DNA of 32,116 nucleotides from assembly GCA_944324185.1 (NCBI GenBank), contig CALUVI010000024.1, positions 1 through 32,116 of the forward strand, written 5' to 3'. A program made the position numbers and the translations under genes. The stretch comes from Candidatus Gastranaerophilales bacterium. GTDB taxonomy: Bacteria > Cyanobacteriota > Vampirovibrionia > Gastranaerophilales > Gastranaerophilaceae. Below the pieces are notes generated by a model. It did no database searches and was not told the DNA's origin. It was given only the letters and a program-made list of their open reading frames with translations. Positions within the stretch are counted from its first letter, which is position 1. The number at the start of each line of letters is the position of its first letter. Positions 15,142-22,079 of the stretch are shown in pieces.

Positions 15142-16473
15142 AACATCTTTAAACCATTGTTTTAGTCTTTCCCGGAGACCCGGTTTTTTCGGCTTTTCAG
15201 GTGCATTTCTCCAGACTTCTTCGTATTCTTGTCGTTTGACTTTATCCTGCTCTTTAAGCCACTTTGCATTGCGTTTATCACTTGCCTTGGCTGCGGATGC
15301 TATTTTTTTATCCATAGTATTTATTTCTTTATTAATCTTCTTTTCTTTGCGCTTAAATTCCCTATCAAGCTTGTTTTCGTACCAATTTACCTGAATGGTG
15401 TTTTTTAAACGCGTGAACAATCCGCCTTTTTTAGCCTTTTCTTCTTTTTTTGCAGCTCGTCTTGCTTCTTTTTCAGCATTTAATTTAGCTTTTTCCTCTT
15501 TTTTTGCAATACGCTCTGCTTCCTTTTTAGCATTCAATTCGGCTTTTTTCAGTTCTTTTGCCTCTTTTTTTGCAGCTTTTTGGTCTTTATATTTTGCAAA
15601 TTTATTTTTTAAATGTGTAAAGAACCCGCTTTTTTTCTGTTTCAAAAAAGGCTCAGCCTTGTTTTCGCCGTTTACGGTATTTTTGTCAACATTTAAATTT
15701 ATAGTCTCACCGGAATTGTTTATTGCAGTTTCACCCGGATTGTTTGCAGTTTTTTTCAAATTTTCCGCTTTTTCTGCACGGGCTTTGTCTGCATTAATAT
15801 CAATAACTCTTGTATTTTTATTTTCTATATCTATATTATTGTTAATATTTTTGTTTTTATTTTTTACTTTAAATTTGTTTTTTATTTTTGCAAAAAATCC
15901 AACTTTTTGTTCTTGTGCATTATTTTTCTGTTGTTTTGACTCGACGGTTAATTTTGTAATTTTTTCCTGAGCTTTCTTAAGTTGTTTTTCTAATTTTCTT
16001 ACAGTTTTATTTGTTCTGTAATCATTATTTGTTGTTACTGTTTTTTCTTTATTTTTAGGAGTTAACTTTTTGCCGGCTTTTTTGAAGAACTTTTTTGTTT
16101 TTTTCCACACTTTTTTACCGGTTTTTTTTATCTTTTTTGTAAAGTTATTTTTTGAAGTTTTTTCTTCTCCCGCTGCGGAAGCATTATCCAGTTTCTTTTG
16201 CGTTTCAGCAATCTTTTCTTTTGCGGAGTTTAAGCTGTTTTCTGTATCTTTTAATTTGTTGAGAGTGTCTTTTAAAACTTTTCCGGTTTTATGGTTTTTA
16301 TAGAGTGCAATGCCTGCGACTGCTGCCGAAGCTGCTGCAACAGTACCTAATAACACGCCGCTGCCGTTTCCTGTTTTTGAACCTTCATTTGCCTGAAATG
16401 CCGGCTTTGTTGTTTTGGAGTAATTCTGATAATTTTTGTTAGCTTCAAATGTTTTAATTTCTGCGATTTTCAT
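15121..16473 (-). CDS. Lys/Ala-rich repeat protein with N-terminal F-Q-A motif and one membrane helix
   Basis: A 450-aa protein of unknown function. The N-terminus holds KPAFQAN at 23-29, then a membrane helix at about 38-58 (VLLGTVAAASAAVAGIALY). The rest is very basic and coiled-coil-like (KDTLNKLKDTENSLNSAKEK...). A short motif, G-[FL]-F-x-x-[LI]-K-N, recurs: VGFFAKIKNKFK, SGFFTHLKNKFA, GGLFTRLKNTIQ and, weaker, PGLRERLKQWFK. Between the second and third copies a ~21-residue unit rich in AKKEEKAK is duplicated. TAGGAAA serves as ribosome binding site. It may bind nucleic acid or membrane surface; no function can be assigned. Confidence 0.75.
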   Translation of the reverse strand: MKIAEIKTFEANKNYQNYSKTTKPAFQANEGSKTGNGSGVLLGTVAAASAAVAGIALYKNHKTGKVLKDTLNKLKDTENSLNSAKEKIAETQKKLDNASAAGEEKTSKNNFTKKIKKTGKKVWKKTKKFFKKAGKKLTPKNKEKTVTTNNDYRTNKTVRKLEKQLKKAQEKITKLTVESKQQKNNAQEQKVGFFAKIKNKFKVKNKNKNINNNIDIENKNTRVIDINADKARAEKAENLKKTANNPGETAINNSGETINLNVDKNTVNGENKAEPFLKQKKSGFFTHLKNKFAKYKDQKAAKKEAKELKKAELNAKKEAERIAKKEEKAKLNAEKEARRAAKKEEKAKKGGLFTRLKNTIQVNWYENKLDREFKRKEKKINKEINTMDKKIASAAKASDKRNAKWLKEQDKVKRQEYEEVWRNAPEKPKKPGLRERLKQWFKDVLEDSNE

Positions 16474-16593
16474 ACAAAATTTCCTACACTTTTTTATATA
16501 TAGTAAAACACCTGATAGTTTAAAATTGCCAAAAATTATTTTCTCCTGTTACAAATGTTTACAATTAAGGACAGTTCGGAAGTAAACAGTGTA

Positions 16594-16622
16594 TTGAAAC
16601 CCGCCTGTTTTTACAGTAAAAA
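16594..16622 (+). promoter_or_regulatory. Promoter of GT9 gene, leaderless spacing
   Basis: TTGAAA at 16594-16599, a 17-nt spacer, and TAAAAA at 16617-16622, ending 6 nt before the ATG at 16629. Confidence 0.45.
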
Positions 16623-16628
16623 TAAGGT

Positions 16629-17621
16629 ATGAGAAAAAAGATTTTGTTTATAAATTTTGGCGGATTAGGTGATGAAATTCTGTTTTTACCGTCTATAATT
16701 TCGGTCAAAAAAGAGTATCCGGATTCTGAAATCACACTTGCGCTGGAGCCGAGAAGCAAAGGTGTCGGAACGCTTACAGGTATAATAGATGAAATGATGT
16801 TTGCGGATATTAAAGGTAAGCAAAAGTATTTTGAGCTTTTTAACCTTTTGCGTGTTATCAGAAAAAAGAAATTTGATATAGTTGTATCATCAGGATCAAA
16901 TAAATTCATATCAGTATTTTTATTTCTGACAGGAATAAAAACTCGTATCGGATATGATTCAGGGAAATTAAGCCGTATATTACTCACAAAAGCTGTTTTG
17001 TTAAATAAAAATCAGTATGCCGCAAAAATGTACCATGATTTAGTCAGGAGTATAACCGGTTTTAATACGGAACTCCCGGAGATTGAGATTGAACGAAAGC
17101 CGTGCAAATCTGATACTGTTCTTATTCATCCCGGGGTAAGTCTTATGAGTATTAAAAAGGGGATGATAAAAACTATTCCGGCAGAAGTCTGGGCAGAAGT
17201 TACAGAGAAACTTGCGGATAAAGGTAAAAAAGTCATTATAGCGGGCGGACCTGATGATAAAGAAGTTATTGAAACGATTGAGCGCCTTGTTCCGTGTGAA
17301 AAATATGTAAATATGTATGAGAAAACAAGAAATCTAAAAGAGCTTGCAGAGTTGATTTCCGGCGCGGAAAAGTTTTTATGCTCGGATTCTGCTCCGCTTC
17401 ATATTGCAGTTTCTCTGGGCGTAAAAACTTATGCAATCTTCGGTTCTACCGATGATAAAAAACTTATCCCCGCAAATGGCAGAGTCGTTCCTGTAAAGGC
17501 TAAGAATTGTAACTGTCCGCTGCGTCCTTGCCTGTGGGAGAGGCGGCATACAACCTGTGAAACTTTGGAGTGTTTGAATATTTCATCAGATGATGTTGTG
17601 GAAGCTGTTCTTGAACAGTAA
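16629..17621 (+). CDS. Glycosyltransferase family 9 (heptosyltransferase-like)
   Basis: A 330-aa cytoplasmic GT-B enzyme of the ADP-heptose:LPS heptosyltransferase family, used in LPS core assembly. The N-terminal FINFGGLGDEILFLPSI is the acceptor-domain loop; VLIHPGVS and AGGPDDKEV mark the C-terminal Rossmann domain, and CSDSAPLHIAVSLGVKTYAI (251-270) with Asp253 is the donor-binding signature. The C-terminus carries NCNCPLRPCLW...CETLEC, the Cys-rich tail common in this family. No other LPS core gene is adjacent, so the acceptor is unknown. Confidence 0.9.
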   Translation: MRKKILFINFGGLGDEILFLPSIISVKKEYPDSEITLALEPRSKGVGTLTGIIDEMMFADIKGKQKYFELFNLLRVIRKKKFDIVVSSGSNKFISVFLFLTGIKTRIGYDSGKLSRILLTKAVLLNKNQYAAKMYHDLVRSITGFNTELPEIEIERKPCKSDTVLIHPGVSLMSIKKGMIKTIPAEVWAEVTEKLADKGKKVIIAGGPDDKEVIETIERLVPCEKYVNMYEKTRNLKELAELISGAEKFLCSDSAPLHIAVSLGVKTYAIFGSTDDKKLIPANGRVVPVKAKNCNCPLRPCLWERRHTTCETLECLNISSDDVVEAVLEQ

Positions 17622-17758
17622 CATTTCCCTGCTGCCGGCATTCATTATCAGAGAAAAAGCTGTAATATAATATTTTGTAAATTTATGTAAAGTTGTTTCT
17701 AAATAAGAGCAATTATTTATAAAGAGTATACTTCTTATATATAAGAGGAATATTATTT

Positions 17759-18208
17759 ATGGGATTTGGAACAATATCTAATACTTTTATAAATTGCAGC
17801 GGACGTTCTGTAAGTATACACAGCAACAGTATGAGTTCATTTGGCTGCTGCGGGTTTGGAGGATTTACTCCGGGATGTTTCGGATTCGGCTTTCCGCCCG
17901 TTGTATGCGGCAATCCTTATGCCTTCGGAGCCGGCGCCGGAGTCGGATTTGCAGCGGGTGTTGCATTATTACCATTACTTCCGGGGATTTTTAAAGGTAT
18001 TGGAAAAGGCTGCTCATGGCTCTGGAATAATGCTATTTCTCCGGTTTTTAAAGGCATAGGCAAGGGTTGTTCCTGGTTGTGGAATAAAGCTATTGTTCCG
18101 GCTGCAAAAGGAGTCTGGAGCGGAATAAAGTGGGTCGGAAACGGTATTGCTGCCGGCGCCAAATGGGTTTGGAACGGAATAAAGAATCTTTGGAATAAAA
18201 TTTTCTAA
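17759..18208 (+). CDS. Gly/Cys/Trp-rich protein with tandem amphipathic repeats
   Basis: A 149-aa protein, not recognised. Residues 1-48 are Gly/Ser/Cys/Phe-rich (FGCCGFGGFTPGCFGFGFPP); 50-76 form a hydrophobic Gly-rich segment (GAGAGVGFAAGVALLPLLPG). Then comes an exact-length tandem repeat of 19 residues, FKGIGKGCSWLWNNAISPV (78-96) and FKGIGKGCSWLWNKAIVPA (97-115), with degenerate copies rich in KWV-N-GI to the end. The DNA repeat is 57 bp (17990-18046, 18047-18103) but differs mostly at third codon positions, which indicates selection on the protein. Ribosome binding site AAGAGGAA is present. It could be a membrane-active peptide or an envelope protein. It converges with a HAD gene (4-nt overlap). 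Confidence 0.75.
   Translation: MGFGTISNTFINCSGRSVSIHSNSMSSFGCCGFGGFTPGCFGFGFPPVVCGNPYAFGAGAGVGFAAGVALLPLLPGIFKGIGKGCSWLWNNAISPVFKGIGKGCSWLWNKAIVPAAKGVWSGIKWVGNGIAAGAKWVWNGIKNLWNKIF
17990..18103 (+). repeat. 57-bp in-frame tandem repeat
   Basis: Two 57-bp units encode near-identical 19-residue repeats; most base differences are synonymous. Confidence 0.85.
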
Positions 18209-18885
18209 CAAACGGGCGCCGTAAACAGGGTTCTGTCAACTTCGCTGAAATTTGTGATTATTCCGGAAAGCCCTTCAATGCTTTGATAGAATTCAGGCGG
18301 CTCTATTGAATCAACGGCTATAATTTTTCCTATGCCTGCTGCTTTTGCGGCGTTAATTCCTGCAATTGCATCTTCAAATACCAGACAGTCTTGCGGGTTT
18401 AAATCAAGATTTTTTGCCGCAATCAGGAATATGTCAGGTGCAGGCTTGCCCGGAATTTTGCCGTTTGAATATACAATTTTGTCAACATCAAACCATTTTG
18501 ACAGATTAAATTCTCTGATATAAAACTCGACATTATCCCACTCGGACATTGTTGCAATTGTCATAGGAATATTATTTTCTTTAAGAAAATCCAGAAACTC
18601 TTCTGCCCCCGGAGCCAGTTTGAAATTCTCTCTGTCAATCAGACATCTTTTTCTGTACAGAGATTCTTTTTCTTTTGCGTACTTTTCAACCATCTCAGCA
18701 GTCGGTTCTTTCCCTATAGCATATTGGATAATGTCTTTGTTTGTATGCCCGAACATCTTGTCGCGCATTTCTTCACGGGTAAAGGGTGTTCCTCTCAAAA
18801 TCTTAGAATACTCAACCCACGCATCATAATGAAGCTGCGAATCCCAGTACAAAGTTCCGTTAAAATCAAAAATTATACCTTTCAT
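18205..18885 (-). CDS. HAD-superfamily hydrolase (beta-phosphoglucomutase-like)
   Basis: A 226-aa subclass I HAD with an alpha-helical cap. The catalytic loop is IIFDFNGTLYWDS: nucleophile Asp7 is present but the usual second Asp is Asn9. Motif II is IATMSEWDN, motif III lies around GKPAPD, and motif IV is FEDAIAGI. A substitution at the general-acid position is seen in a subset of these enzymes and may alter or slow phosphatase activity. It is divergent from the small secreted protein at 18925, with 39 nt between starts. Substrate unknown, probably a small sugar phosphate. Confidence 0.85.
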   Translation of the reverse strand: MKGIIFDFNGTLYWDSQLHYDAWVEYSKILRGTPFTREEMRDKMFGHTNKDIIQYAIGKEPTAEMVEKYAKEKESLYRKRCLIDRENFKLAPGAEEFLDFLKENNIPMTIATMSEWDNVEFYIREFNLSKWFDVDKIVYSNGKIPGKPAPDIFLIAAKNLDLNPQDCLVFEDAIAGINAAKAAGIGKIIAVDSIEPPEFYQSIEGLSGIITNFSEVDRTLFTAPVC

Positions 18886-18909
18886 ACAAATGATTATACT
18901 ATAAAAACG

Positions 18910-18918
18910 TGGTATAAT
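18910..18918 (+). promoter_or_regulatory. Extended -10 promoter, leaderless spacing
   Basis: TGG-TATAAT with the hexamer at 18913-18918, ending 6 nt before the ATG at 18925. There is no Shine-Dalgarno, so the mRNA likely starts at the ATG. Confidence 0.6.
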
Positions 18919-18924
18919 AATGGT

Positions 18925-19146
18925 ATGAGAAAGCTTTTATCTTTAGTATTAATACTCGGGTTTGCAATGCCTGTTCTGGCAGAGCTTCCTCCCAAAAGGC
19001 AGTATGTGCCGGTTAACAGGATGAAAAATCCTCCGGTCGGGACTTTTAAAAAGAAAAAAGACGGTACAATAGTCCAATACAACGACAAGGGAAAAAAAAT
19101 CGGCGAGTACAAATTTGAAAATAACAATTACAGAAAAGTAAAATGA
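18925..19146 (+). CDS. Small secreted basic protein
   Basis: A 73-aa protein: signal peptide MRKLLSLVLILGFAMPVLA, then a mature ~54-residue part rich in Lys, Pro and Asn (FKKKKDGTIVQYNDKGKKIG resembles a single beta-hairpin of the kind repeated in MORN or YD-type proteins). No family is assigned. The start at 18925 is fixed by the signal peptide and the -10 box. Its stop overlaps the next ATG (ATGA), so it is coupled to the PilZ gene. Its first 16 coding bases match those of the gene at 13311. Confidence 0.75.
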   Translation: MRKLLSLVLILGFAMPVLAELPPKRQYVPVNRMKNPPVGTFKKKKDGTIVQYNDKGKKIGEYKFENNNYRKVK

Positions 19147-19766
19147 AATTCAATCTCAATTTAGAAAACATAAATTACATAAAAATTGTCTACAGTGATT
19201 CCGCAGGCGTCGGACACTATGCAAAGGTTGCAATAAAACGACTCGGAGAAAAAGAAATTTTTGCCTGCATGAAGTATGAAAAAGAATTGCAGATTTCGAT
19301 TCCGCAGGAAGTTTCAATAAGTTTTGCATGTGATAATGCTCTTTACACGGCAAAAACTACTTTAAAAATGGTGGAGAATGACGATCCGTATATCTTTTTT
19401 ACGCTAAAGACTCCTGATGAAATTGAATACCGGCAAAATAGGGAATATTTTAGAGTCAAAATGAATGAAGATGTTATTTTGAGTTTCAGCGGAACAGTTT
19501 TGCCGTGCAAAATTCATGATATATCTGCAAACGGAATCAGCCTTAAGCTTGATAAAGAAATGCAAATTCCGGAAAGCGTTATGCTTGATATTCTTTTAAC
19601 TCCGAAAAATATTAAAACAAGAGCTAAATATATTCGTACAGATAAAGAGGACGGTATTTTAAAAGCGTCTTTTACTTTTGTTAATATTTCCGAGCAAAGT
19701 CGTGATTTAATTTCACAGAAATGTATACAAAAGCAGTTACAGGACAAGCGTAAGACCCTGATGTAA
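19143..19766 (+). CDS. PilZ domain protein (YcgR-like)
   Basis: A 207-aa cytosolic protein. Residues ~1-90 form a YcgR-type N-terminal barrel; the PilZ domain follows with the cyclic-di-GMP binding motifs RxxxR (Arg100-EYF-Arg104) and D-x-S-x-x-G (Asp126, Ser128, Gly131 in HDISANGISL). It probably changes partner proteins on c-di-GMP binding. It is coupled to a small secreted protein and lies in the same window as an HD-GYP protein, hinting at a c-di-GMP circuit. No motility gene is adjacent. Confidence 0.9.
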   Translation: MKFNLNLENINYIKIVYSDSAGVGHYAKVAIKRLGEKEIFACMKYEKELQISIPQEVSISFACDNALYTAKTTLKMVENDDPYIFFTLKTPDEIEYRQNREYFRVKMNEDVILSFSGTVLPCKIHDISANGISLKLDKEMQIPESVMLDILLTPKNIKTRAKYIRTDKEDGILKASFTFVNISEQSRDLISQKCIQKQLQDKRKTLM

Positions 19767-19847
19767 ATTTTTGTAACAAAAAGGCAATATTTTCTTCCTT
19801 AATGTTTTACATGATATAGAAGTGTGTAAAGCCTTAAGGAGGTTTGT

Positions 19848-20216
19848 ATGAATTATATTTCATTCAACGGAAGCGAAACTGCGGGGGGTGTAGGTTTCTA
19901 CGGTCCAAAAACTAATATTATTCGTAATACTCCTGTTTCTGTACAATCGCCCGCTGCTGATACAATAAATTTTCGCGGGCGTGATGATGATAAATCTTCA
20001 GCAGGTTCAATATTGTTAAAAGGTGCTGCCTCTATTGCTCTAGTTATTGGAGCTTTAGGGCTTGCGCATAAGAAAGATATCTTTTCGAAAATTAAAAATG
20101 CAAATGTGAAAAAATATTTGAACAAAGTAACCGAACCTTGCTATAAGATTTGTCATAAAGCAAAGGACTTTGTTATTTCTATTTACAATAAAATAAAGGG
20201 AAATTTTTCAAAATAG
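19848..20216 (+). CDS. Small membrane protein with N-terminal F-R-G motif
   Basis: A 122-aa protein of unknown function behind a perfect AAGGAGG, 6 nt from the ATG. The N-terminus has two motif copies: YISFNGSE (3-10) and TINFRGRDD (39-47). A membrane helix follows at about 54-72 (SILLKGAASIALVIGALGLA), then a basic helical tail (KIKNANVKKYLNKV...). The design matches the proteins at 13618 and 15121. Confidence 0.7.
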   Translation: MNYISFNGSETAGGVGFYGPKTNIIRNTPVSVQSPAADTINFRGRDDDKSSAGSILLKGAASIALVIGALGLAHKKDIFSKIKNANVKKYLNKVTEPCYKICHKAKDFVISIYNKIKGNFSK

Positions 20217-20298
20217 GCTTAGAAGAAATAAAGTGATGAGGAAGCGAGCGGGCAATGATTAAAACGTTGTCCGTTTTTGTTAAATATGCGGAATCTGT

Positions 20299-20628
20299 TT
20301 ACATGCTGCCGGTTGAGAAAGATGCAGCTTCTTCGTAAGGATTGTTAACTCCGGCATCTTGAGCGGCTTTGAAAGCTGTTTCAAAAGTTTTGTCCGAATT
20401 TTCCGCTATCTGCGGGTTTTCAAGAAGTGCTTTTAAATCGTGCATGGTGTCATCTGCTCCCTTGAATAGCATGGAGCGACCGAGAGCTTCAGCTTTCGGG
20501 TCGGAAAAATCACTTAATTGAGGAGCTTCTTTTTCCGGTGCTTCCTGCTGTGTTTCCGGCTGCGGTTTGGATATGCCGTTAAAATTTACCTGATTAACAC
20601 TAAATTTTGGACCATTCACTTCACTCAT
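20299..20628 (-). CDS. Small acidic protein with V-N-F-N-G motif
   Basis: A 109-aa hydrophilic protein with no membrane helix. N-terminal NQVNFNGIS (12-20) and a second site SMLFKGADD (52-60) carry the F-x-G motif. The linker (QPETQQEAPEKEAPQ) is acidic and Pro/Gln-rich; the rest is helical. It has a visible promoter (20656-20683) and an AGGT ribosome binding site. Function unknown. Confidence 0.65.
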   Translation of the reverse strand: MSEVNGPKFSVNQVNFNGISKPQPETQQEAPEKEAPQLSDFSDPKAEALGRSMLFKGADDTMHDLKALLENPQIAENSDKTFETAFKAAQDAGVNNPYEEAASFSTGSM

Positions 20629-20655
20629 ATAGTTTTTACCTCGCTAGTTTATTCA

Positions 20656-20683
20656 ATTATATCATATTTAGACTTTAATCAAC
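20656..20683 (-). promoter_or_regulatory. Promoter of the 109-aa gene
   Basis: TATAAT (20656-20661) with GTTGAT (20678-20683) at 16-nt spacing, followed by a normal ~28-nt leader that carries GAGGT. Confidence 0.6.
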
Positions 20684-20798
20684 CATCCATTAGTTCTAAA
20701 ACGCAAGATTAATTTTTTTTGCTAGTCAGGTTAAAAATTTTTACATTTTTTAATAAAAACCAGGGTAAATTTAAATCTATACTGATTTTTATGTGAAA

Positions 20799-21926
20799 TT
20801 AAATTCTGGTTTTTAGTTTGCCTAATTTTGCGCGTTTTTTACGGCGCATAAGGTCTACAAACGCCTCAAGACGGGTTATATATCCGGCTTTACCGGTCTG
20901 CTCGTCCATAATAAGAGTCAAAATAGGTATCTCATGTTCTTCTCTCATTGTAGGGAAAATATTTTGAGACATAATCTCCGGCATGCAGGTGAACGGAGAA
21001 ATATGGATAATTCCGTCCTTGCCTTTTTCATCTGCAAAAACTACATCTGAGACACACTCCAGAGCATCTCCTCCGATGTCTCTCATCAGATAAGGTTTTG
21101 CCATTCTCTCTGCTCTTTGTAAGTGAGTTTCCGGCGGTCTGAAGGCTTTAGGAATAATTGCATCCTTAAGAAAGCTTCCGACAGTCAGGCTTCTTCTTGT
21201 CTGAACTCCCATTCTGCCGAGTTCGCGTTCTATATTCTGGTTAGAAAACTCATCGTTTACAAGGAAAATTTCACCGGTAATATCAACGTTTAAAACTTCC
21301 CTGTTCGGATCGATTTCCGTTTTTTCAATTTCTTTTAATGCTCTTTCATACGCTTTTTTAAGATCATGTGTCGAATCAGCTTTGTCAATAAGTTTAAGCG
21401 CCTTTTTATAATTCTTTTCAGCCTCGCCGAATCTTACTTCACGGGCTCTGTAGTATGAAAGCGCCGTATCCAGATCATCAATTGCAAAGATTTTGCGCAT
21501 AGTAATATTTATTGCACGCAGAATCAAAATCGGATCATTTTTGCCTGAAATTTCTTTTAAGAATTTATACAAGCCTTTTATTCCATCGTAAAGAGAGAGT
21601 TCAATGTAGTTTGCATTGTACCCTAAATCTTTAAGCGTAGTGTGGATATTTGTTCCGTATTCTCCGAGACGGCAAATCCCCGGCGAGGTAATCATTGCAA
21701 CATAATCCGCCCCGCCCTGGATAGCTTCTATAAAGTTACCCAAAATAAGTTTATAAGGCAGGCATATAGCCTCCGGAGAATTTTTTGTACCGTAAGACAG
21801 GGTCTTTTTGCTTGTATAAGGCGGAACGTAAGGCTCTACTCCGATTTTCCTGAGCCCTGCAGACCACGCTATTGATATTGTCCCCATATGCGGAAATGCT
21901 ACTTTGATTTTTTTATTCTTTGCCAT
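20799..21926 (-). CDS. CoA-dehydratase-activase-related protein (DUF2229)
   Basis: A 375-aa protein resembling the 2-hydroxyacyl-CoA dehydratase/activase-associated COG3580/3581 group. Conserved cysteines likely bind an Fe-S cluster: Cys55 in AICLPYKLILGNF, Cys85 in TSPGICRLGEYG and one in HISPFTCMPEIMSQ near residue 320. Related proteins occur fused to an ASKHA-type activase ATPase in very long polypeptides; here it stands alone and no ATPase is seen. Its reaction is unknown. AGAGGGA serves as ribosome binding site. Confidence 0.75.
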   Translation of the reverse strand: MAKNKKIKVAFPHMGTISIAWSAGLRKIGVEPYVPPYTSKKTLSYGTKNSPEAICLPYKLILGNFIEAIQGGADYVAMITSPGICRLGEYGTNIHTTLKDLGYNANYIELSLYDGIKGLYKFLKEISGKNDPILILRAINITMRKIFAIDDLDTALSYYRAREVRFGEAEKNYKKALKLIDKADSTHDLKKAYERALKEIEKTEIDPNREVLNVDITGEIFLVNDEFSNQNIERELGRMGVQTRRSLTVGSFLKDAIIPKAFRPPETHLQRAERMAKPYLMRDIGGDALECVSDVVFADEKGKDGIIHISPFTCMPEIMSQNIFPTMREEHEIPILTLIMDEQTGKAGYITRLEAFVDLMRRKKRAKLGKLKTRI

Positions 21927-21942
21927 TTATTTATCCCTCTTT

Positions 21943-22030
21943 TGAGTTGAGAAGTTTAGTAGAAGTTCCAAAAGTCAGCCGGTGCTTATTTATAATTGTC
22001 TTCTCAACTCCTAAACTTCTAAACTTCTCA
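21943..22030. repeat. Dispersed inverted-repeat element, copy 1
   Basis: Arms built from TTTAG/AAGTT units flank a unique centre; GAGTTGAGAAGTTTAG near 21943 is mirrored by CTAAACTTCTCA at 22019-22030. The segment 21999-22024 is an exact 26-nt reverse-complement match to 24821-24846 in copy 2. Confidence 0.75.
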
Positions 22031-22066
22031 CCTATATCATCATACCACAATTAAAAGATTTTGGAG

Positions 22067-22072
22067 TATAAT
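22067..22072 (+). promoter_or_regulatory. -10 box 7 nt before mutL start (leaderless)
   Basis: A consensus TATAAT ends 7 nt before the ATG at 22080. There is no Shine-Dalgarno and no clear -35. Confidence 0.5.
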
Positions 22073-22079
22073 AAAATTT

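Noticed and set aside
15395-15970. Long open frame (191 codons) on the plus strand inside the Lys/Ala-rich gene
   Set aside because: Its Phe/Leu/Ser-rich product mirrors the Lys/Glu/Ala codons on the other strand; no ribosome binding site or coding signal.
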